From [Mycobacterium] stephanolepidis (GTDB lineage: Bacteria; Actinomycetota; Actinomycetes; Mycobacteriales; Mycobacteriaceae): a stretch of 64,000 bases of DNA. Below are positions 59,224 through 64,000 of this stretch, one piece after another. Each line of letters starts with the position of its first letter. The stretch's first letter is position 1. The position numbers were made by a program, and so were the translations under genes. Below the pieces are notes generated by a model. The model did not search any database. It was given only the letters and a program-made list of their open reading frames with translations, and was not told the origin of the DNA. Location of the stretch: positions 682,001 to 746,000 of the forward strand of contig NZ_AP018165.1 in assembly GCF_002356335.1 (NCBI RefSeq), given 5' to 3'.

Positions 59224-60114
59224 TCAGATGAGCGCGCCCTGCAGACTTCGGCAGGCCTTGGACACGAAGTCCTTCGATACCCCGGCCCACGGCACGAATC
59301 TGTCGAAGCCATGGAAAGCCCCCTGGACGACTTCCAGCTCGCAGGGCACTCCGGCGGCACGCAGGCGTTCGGCGTACAGGAGGTCCTCGTCGTGAAACAG
59401 GTCGGCCGTCCCGATGCCCAACCAGGCCGGCGCCACTCCCGCCAAGTCCGACCGCCGACCCGGTACGGCGATATTGCGGTCGGTATCTGCCAGGTACGAG
59501 TCCCAGCCAAACCGGTTGCTTTTGGTGCTCCACATCCGCAGGTTGGTTTCGTCGACATCGGTGCGCGCGGTGGTGCGGTCGTCGAGCATCGGGTAGACCA
59601 GCAGCTGCGCCGCCGGCGCGACCTCGCCTCGATCACGCGCCAACAACGCAAGTGCTGCGGTCAGTCCGCCGCCGGCGCTGGCGCCGCCAATGGCGATGCG
59701 TGTTGGGTCGATCCAACCTTGCACCGATAGCCAGCGCAGCGCCGCATAGCAGTCTTCGACGGGTGTCGGATAGGGATGTTCGGGTGCCAGTCGATAGTCG
59801 ACCGACACGACGGGAAGCCCGGTTTCCCGCGTGACCTTGCGGCAGAAGAAGTCATCCTGACGTGCCGTGCCCATCACGTAACCACCGCCGTGAATCCACA
59901 ACAGGGCCGGGGACGGCTCGTTCAGGTTCTTGGGAACGTGTGCGCGTACCGTCACGTCGTCGTTCACCGCCACGGTTCGCACCCCAAATCTGGGAAACAG
60001 CCCCGAGGTGCGGATCAATCCGCGCAGCGTGGAAAGGGTTCGGGGCAGGCCCACCTGTCGCGGAAACACCTTGGCCGCCAAACGGAGGCTGGGGTGAATG
60101 TCAGGTGACGACAC
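59224..60114 (-). CDS. Alpha/beta hydrolase of the hormone-sensitive-lipase type
   Basis: A 296-residue esterase from GTG 60114. The HGGG oxyanion motif is in WIHGGGYVMGTARQDD, the nucleophile in GGASAGGGL, the acid in the IGTADLFHDED region and the His in GAFHGFD. This group hydrolyses short acyl esters, often from lipids. Single gene between the PPE gene and a divergent SDR. The upstream codons to 60189 lack features of the family and were left out. Confidence 0.88.
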   Translation of the reverse strand: MSSPDIHPSLRLAAKVFPRQVGLPRTLSTLRGLIRTSGLFPRFGVRTVAVNDDVTVRAHVPKNLNEPSPALLWIHGGGYVMGTARQDDFFCRKVTRETGLPVVSVDYRLAPEHPYPTPVEDCYAALRWLSVQGWIDPTRIAIGGASAGGGLTAALALLARDRGEVAPAAQLLVYPMLDDRTTARTDVDETNLRMWSTKSNRFGWDSYLADTDRNIAVPGRRSDLAGVAPAWLGIGTADLFHDEDLLYAERLRAAGVPCELEVVQGAFHGFDRFVPWAGVSKDFVSKACRSLQGALI

Positions 60115-60220
60115 ACAGCGAGTATGCCGGTGGGAAGCGCATAACGTGGCGGTTTGGCATGACGGGGAATGTTTCGGACTCGAGTCCACTTGACCCGTGC
60201 GTACCTACGGAAGGACCATC

Positions 60221-60964
60221 ATGACTCCCCCACTGAAGGGTCGCCGCGCGTTTGTCACCGGCGGATCGCGCGGAATAGGCGCAGCCATCGTGCGCAGGCT
60301 TGCCGAAGATGGTGCGCGTGTCGTCTTCACGTTCTCGAGTTCACCGCAACCGGCCGCGGACGTCGTGGCCGATGTCAAGGAGGATGGCGGCTGGGCGCTG
60401 GCGGTCAAGGCCGATGTATCGGACCCGGCCCAGCTCACGGCCGCTGTCAACGAGGCAGCCGAACACCTTGGCGGACTGGATATTCTGGTCAATAATGCCG
60501 GTATCGCATCCTTTGGCGACGTGGACACCGCAACCTTGGAAGACTTCGACGCGATCGTCGCGGTGAACGTGCGGGCTGTTTTCGCGGCCATCAAGGCGGC
60601 CTCCCCGCATCTGGCCGAGGGCGGCAGGATCGTCACCATCGGCAGCATCAACGGCGACCGTTCACCCACCCCCAACGCATCGCTGTACTCGATGTCGAAG
60701 GCGGCCGTCGCCGGTCTGACCCGCGGGTTGGCGCGTGAATTCGGCCCCCGGGGCATCACGATCAACAACGTTCAGCCGGGCCCCGTGGACACGGATATGA
60801 ACCCGGAGAACGGCGAGTTGGCGCAGATCCTGCTCCCCAACATCGCGGTAGGGCGCTATGGCCAGCCCCGCGATATCGCCAGCTTGGTGAGCTATCTGGC
60901 ATCCGATGAGGCCTGGTACATCACGGGAACCGCGATCAACATCGACGGGGGATTCACCGTCTAG
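60221..60964 (+). CDS. SDR-family oxidoreductase (3-oxoacyl-ACP reductase-like)
   Basis: A 247-residue SDR from ATG 60221, preceded by GGAAGGACC. Cofactor site FVTGGSRGIGAAIVRRL, NNAGI, catalytic SINGDRSPTPNASLYSMSKAAV (Ser, Tyr, Lys) and the NxxxPGPVDTDMNP end. Reduces a keto group with NAD(P)H; related enzymes act on acyl or small carbonyl substrates. Next gene begins 28 nt later and could be co-transcribed. Confidence 0.88.
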   Translation: MTPPLKGRRAFVTGGSRGIGAAIVRRLAEDGARVVFTFSSSPQPAADVVADVKEDGGWALAVKADVSDPAQLTAAVNEAAEHLGGLDILVNNAGIASFGDVDTATLEDFDAIVAVNVRAVFAAIKAASPHLAEGGRIVTIGSINGDRSPTPNASLYSMSKAAVAGLTRGLAREFGPRGITINNVQPGPVDTDMNPENGELAQILLPNIAVGRYGQPRDIASLVSYLASDEAWYITGTAINIDGGFTV

Positions 60965-60992
60965 CGCTCGCGGGGTCGCTAGGGTCAGATCC

Positions 60993-61430
60993 ATGGCCAC
61001 TAGCGATACCCGGGAAATCGTCATCGAGGCGACCCCCGCCCAGATCATGGATGTCATCGCAGACTTCGAGGTTCTGCCGAAATGGTCTTCGGCGCATCAG
61101 AGTTCGACGGTGCTGACCACGGGCGACGACGGACGGCCGCACGAGGTGAAGATGAAGGTGAAGACGGCGGGCATCACCGACGAACAAACCGTCGCCTACA
61201 CCTGGAGCGCCGATACGGTCAGCTGGACCCTGGTGAAGGCCAGTCAGCAGCGCCGTCAGGACGGTAAGTACACCTTCACGCCCAAGGGCGACAAGACACA
61301 CGTGAAGTTCGAACTGACGGTCGACCCGTTGATCCCGCTGCCCGGATTCGTGCTGAAGCGGGCCATCAAGGGCGCCATGGAAACCGCCACCGACGGACTG
61401 CGCAAGCAGGTCCTCGCCACCTACCGATAG
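60993..61430 (+). CDS. SRPBCC-family (polyketide cyclase/START-like) protein
   Basis: A 145-residue protein from ATG 60993. It begins TSDTREIVIEATPAQIMDVIADFEVLPKWSSAHQSS, the typical strand-helix opening of the cyclase/dehydrase group (Bet v1-like fold), and ends in a long C-terminal helix. Such mycobacterial proteins bind hydrophobic ligands; the ligand here is unknown. Confidence 0.83.
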   Translation: MATSDTREIVIEATPAQIMDVIADFEVLPKWSSAHQSSTVLTTGDDGRPHEVKMKVKTAGITDEQTVAYTWSADTVSWTLVKASQQRRQDGKYTFTPKGDKTHVKFELTVDPLIPLPGFVLKRAIKGAMETATDGLRKQVLATYR

Positions 61431-61451
61431 ACCCTTCCCTCCGTGAAGAGT

Positions 61452-61486
61452 CACTAGTATCGTTATTTCAAATATCGAAACTAGTG
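61452..61486. promoter_or_regulatory. Palindromic operator upstream of TetR gene
   Basis: CACTAGTATCG (61452-61462) and CGAAACTAGTG (61476-61486) form an 11-bp inverted repeat with one mismatch and a 13-nt AT-rich spacer, ending 13 nt before the TetR start. A likely autoregulatory site controlling the TetR-SDR-hydratase operon. Confidence 0.65.
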
Positions 61487-61499
61487 GAGTGCCCGGATA

Positions 61500-62099
61500 G
61501 TGGATAGACGCCAGGGTGGACGTCCCCGCGATCCCGACAAGGATGACGCGGTGCGCGAGACCGTGCGCCAGATGTTGGCGACCGAGGGGTATCAGGGCAC
61601 CACCATCCCCGCCGTGGCGCGCGCCGCAGGTATCGGTGCACCCACGATCTACCGGCGCTGGCCCACCCGGGCGGCCATGGTGGAGAGTGCGATCGCCGAC
61701 CGCCCATGGCCTGCGGCCCTCGCCGAGCGCAGCGAATTCCAGGACTATCTGCCCGTTGTGGTGCGCGCTGTGGTCGAGTACTTTGCCGATCCGGCTACCC
61801 GCGCCGCGATGCCGGGACTTCTCGTCGAGTACCACCGCGAACCGAGCCAGTATGCGGATTTGGTTGCACGCACCGAAATGCCTCTGCGCGAAGCGTTCCG
61901 GACGGCACACGCCGAGGCCGTCGTGGCCGGCCGGTGTGCGGGCCGGCCCGGGGCGGACGCGCTCTTCGACACCGTCGTGGGTATGGCCGTCTATCACGGC
62001 GTCTTGCGCGGCACCGCCGACGAAGCGCTCATCGAGCAGATTCTTGGTGTGGTTCGCGCGGCGAGCATGGTGGACCAGCGAAAAGTGAGGGAACGATGA
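61500..62099 (+). CDS. TetR-family transcriptional regulator
   Basis: A 199-residue regulator from GTG 61500. Helix-turn-helix GYQGTTIPAVARAAGIGAPTIYRRWPTRAAMVESAI; the C-terminal half resembles the TetR_C group with EYHREPSQYADL. Its stop overlaps the SDR start (ATGA) and a palindrome lies upstream, so it probably represses its own operon until an acyl-type ligand binds. Confidence 0.87.
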   Translation: MDRRQGGRPRDPDKDDAVRETVRQMLATEGYQGTTIPAVARAAGIGAPTIYRRWPTRAAMVESAIADRPWPAALAERSEFQDYLPVVVRAVVEYFADPATRAAMPGLLVEYHREPSQYADLVARTEMPLREAFRTAHAEAVVAGRCAGRPGADALFDTVVGMAVYHGVLRGTADEALIEQILGVVRAASMVDQRKVRER

Positions 62100-62866
62100 A
62101 CCGAGAAACTTTCTCCAGCCTGTTCGACCTCACCGGGCGTACGGTGATCGTGACCGGGGGCACCCGTGGAATCGGGCGATCTCTCGCCGAAGGTTATGCC
62201 TGTGCGGGTGCCAATGTGGTTGTTGCAAGCCGTAAACCGGAAGCGTGCACCGAGACGGTCGAGCATCTGCGCTCCCTGGGTGGGCGGGCACTGGGCGTAC
62301 CGACGCACACGGGCGACATCGAGTCGCTGGAACACTTGGTGCAGGCCGCCGTCGAGGAGTTCGGCGGTATCGACGTCGTGGTGAACAATGCCGCCAATGC
62401 ACTCACCGAACCGGTGGGCGCATTCACCGTCGACGGGTGGGACAAGTCTTTCGGTGTGAACCTGCGGGGGCCGGTGTTTCTGGTGCAAGCCGCGCTGCCG
62501 CATCTGGTGACCAGTCGACATGCGGCGGTGCTCAACGTCGTCTCGGTGGGCGCCTTCATGTTTGGCCAGGGCGTCTCCATGTACTCGGCGGCCAAGGCCG
62601 CACTGGTCTCCTACACGCGGTCTGCGGCGGCCGAGCTCGCTTCGCGGGGAGTGCGTGTCAACGCACTAGCCCCCGGCGCGATCGACACCGACATGGTACG
62701 CAAGACCCCGCCCGCAGAGGTGGAACGAATGGCCAACGCCAACCACCTCAAACGGCTCGGACTCCCCGACGAAATGGTGGGTACCGCACTGCTTTTGACA
62801 TCCGATGCGGGCAGCTACATCACCGGTCAGACCATCATCGCCGACGGAGGGTTGGTGGCCCGGTGA
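62096..62866 (+). CDS. SDR-family oxidoreductase
   Basis: A 256-residue SDR. TGGTRGIGRSLAEGY cofactor loop, NNAANAL, catalytic SVGAFMFGQGVSMYSAAKAAL and the end GQTIIADGGLVAR typical of FabG-like enzymes. It lies between TetR and enoyl-CoA hydratase genes with 4-nt overlaps on both sides, so it most likely works on an acyl-CoA substrate in the same pathway. Confidence 0.88.
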   Translation: MNRETFSSLFDLTGRTVIVTGGTRGIGRSLAEGYACAGANVVVASRKPEACTETVEHLRSLGGRALGVPTHTGDIESLEHLVQAAVEEFGGIDVVVNNAANALTEPVGAFTVDGWDKSFGVNLRGPVFLVQAALPHLVTSRHAAVLNVVSVGAFMFGQGVSMYSAAKAALVSYTRSAAAELASRGVRVNALAPGAIDTDMVRKTPPAEVERMANANHLKRLGLPDEMVGTALLLTSDAGSYITGQTIIADGGLVAR

Positions 62867-63675
62867 TTCGCACGGAGCATCGCGACAACGGAATCCTGGT
62901 GGTCACGATCGATCGTCCCGAGCGCCGTAATGCACTCGATCCGCAGACGGTGGCCGAGCTGCACTCCGTGGTCGAGAAGACCGATGGCGACCCCAAGGTG
63001 CGGGTGGTGGTTCTCACCGCAGTTGGCGCATCATTTTGTGCCGGGGCCGATCTGAAGTCGCTGCCCACTGATTTCACCAATATCGGGGCGACCTCCACGG
63101 CCGCGCTGCTCGGTGCCACCGACTCGGAGCTGGTGCGTACGCTGGCGGCTCAGGAGTTGATGGCCTCGCTGTTCGAACGGATTCACCGGATGCGTCAGCC
63201 CGTCATCGCTGCTGTCAATGGACACGCGGTCGGTGGCGGGTTCGCATTGGCGCTGGCCTGCGATATCCGGTTCGCCTGTCCGGAGGCCTCATTCGGTGCC
63301 GTGTTTATTCGTCATGGGGTGTCCAACTGCGATATGGGAACCAGCTATCACCTGCCACGGTTGGTGGGTGCGGCCCGCGCCGCGGAGCTGATGTTGACCG
63401 GACGGGTGTTCGGTGCCGACGAGGCGCAACGGATCGGCTTGATCTTCGACGTGGCGCCCGCCGAAACCCTCCTTGACGCGGCGATTGCGAAGGCCGAAGA
63501 AATCGCCGTGCACTCACCCCTGGCGGTATGGATGACCAAAGAGACGATGTGGCAGACGGTCGACGCGCCGAGCCTGCGTCATGCGCTGGATCTGGAGAAC
63601 AGGACCCAGGTGATGTGCACTGCCACCGGGGAATTGCGCCGGTCCTTCGACGCTTTTCGGGAGGGGCGCACCTAG
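62863..63675 (+). CDS. Enoyl-CoA hydratase/isomerase
   Basis: A 270-residue crotonase-fold protein from GTG 62863 (overlaps the SDR stop, GTGA). It has RPERRNALDPQTV, GASFCAGADLKSL (oxyanion loop), AVNGHAVGGGFALALACDIRFA and PEASFGAVFIRHGVSNCDMG. Acts on enoyl-CoA esters in fatty-acid or related breakdown. Overlaps the convergent TetR-like gene at its end by 4 nt. Confidence 0.88.
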   Translation: MIRTEHRDNGILVVTIDRPERRNALDPQTVAELHSVVEKTDGDPKVRVVVLTAVGASFCAGADLKSLPTDFTNIGATSTAALLGATDSELVRTLAAQELMASLFERIHRMRQPVIAAVNGHAVGGGFALALACDIRFACPEASFGAVFIRHGVSNCDMGTSYHLPRLVGAARAAELMLTGRVFGADEAQRIGLIFDVAPAETLLDAAIAKAEEIAVHSPLAVWMTKETMWQTVDAPSLRHALDLENRTQVMCTATGELRRSFDAFREGRT

Positions 63676-64000
63676 TCCTCTGCCGGAGGTCCGGCCAGGA
63701 TAGCGGTCACCATGTCGATGAGCTGCGCATTCATCTGCCCGTCGTCGAGATAGGTGCCACTCAGGGACATCAGTCGATTGGTGTGCGCGATGTCGCCAAG
63801 AACTACGCAGGTCAGTGTGACCGCCTGGGTGACCCCGAATCGGATTGACGGCAGTGAGGCGTTCGGGCGCAGCCGCACGATCAGCTCCTGAAGTCGCGCG
63901 GCTTGAGGTTGAAAACTCACACTCATCGGGATCAATGCGGGGTGCCCGCCGATGAGGAGCTTGCCGAGGGTGGAAAGCCATGCGGTTCCGCCCTCTTCGC
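63672..64000 (-). CDS. TetR-like regulator, C-terminal part (runs off the window)
   Basis: An open frame from the right edge to TGA at 63672: the visible 108 or so residues include EGGTAWLSTLGKLLIGGHPALIPMSVSFQPQAARLQELIVRLRPNAS and a helical end GQMNAQLIDMVTAILAGPPAED. The helix layout fits the ligand-binding half of a TetR regulator; the DNA-binding half would lie beyond 64000, so the assignment is tentative. It converges on the hydratase gene with a 4-nt overlap. Confidence 0.5.
   Translation of the reverse strand, partial: EEGGTAWLSTLGKLLIGGHPALIPMSVSFQPQAARLQELIVRLRPNASLPSIRFGVTQAVTLTCVVLGDIAHTNRLMSLSGTYLDDGQMNAQLIDMVTAILAGPPAED

Noticed and set aside
1..64000. CRISPR array or rRNA operon
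   Set aside because: No regularly spaced repeats and no rRNA-like sequence were seen anywhere.

Overview
The window reads as chromosomal DNA of a rapidly growing mycobacterium. The evidence is the high GC content and a set of actinobacterial and mycobacterial markers: mycothiol synthase MshD, DesA1 desaturase, LmeA, a PPE protein, MspA-family porins, LCP cell-wall proteins and SenX3-RegX3-type PHO boxes. The gene order from about 1 to 25 kb follows the Mycobacterium tuberculosis Rv0812-Rv0826 block, with extra genes inserted. The porins and overall style suggest the Mycobacteroides abscessus-chelonae group. That placement is inference, because no database search was possible.

Layout. 0-6.8 kb: the end of a pabC-like gene, nitrobindin with a coupled 32-residue membrane peptide, two small secreted proteins, a NarL-type two-component pair, then an MspA-like porin with two related Pro-rich secreted proteins. 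6.8-10 kb: a sulfur/thiol cluster (sseC, cysA rhodanese, DUF4395) preceded by a leader peptide ending in six cysteines, plus thiX and lmeA. 10-18 kb: glnR-like regulator, mshD, the pstS-pstC-pstA-pstB phosphate transporter and divergent phoU, both flanked by PHO boxes. 18-32 kb: LCP protein, dus, desA1, a TetR gene divergent to two tandem MpaB-like genes, a GAP-family protein, and a hydroxyacyl-CoA dehydrogenase/YWTD operon opposite a PucR-type regulator. 32-41.6 kb: small membrane proteins, a DMT exporter, an AT-rich patch leading into a second MspA-like porin pair, a MalT-like LuxR regulator, an AraC regulator with a hydrolase, and an MFS transporter. 41.6-42.1 kb: tRNA-Lys, -Glu, -Asp and -Phe.

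42.09-57.05 kb: an integrated actinomycete integrative and conjugative element (AICE) of about 14.9 kb in tRNA-Phe, bounded by a 50-bp direct repeat. It has integrase, excisionase, an FtsK/TraB-like translocase and a Pra-like activator in one operon. A GntR-type repressor with visible operator sites, a Pif-like Nudix protein and a distant HUH replication initiator complete the core. Its cargo is a divergent set of type VII (ESX)-substrate-like genes: an EspC-like protein, a 457-residue WXG-like effector with a Gly-rich C-terminus, an LpqN-like partner and several lipoproteins. I read this as a candidate mobile effector/immunity cassette, and it is the most interesting part of the window. An intact IS3-family element sits just inside attR.

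57-64 kb: a small secreted protein, a PPE protein with a His-rich stretch and a possible Zur box, an HSL-type hydrolase, an SDR, an SRPBCC protein, and a coupled TetR-SDR-enoyl-CoA hydratase operon with a palindromic operator. A partial TetR-like gene runs off the right edge.
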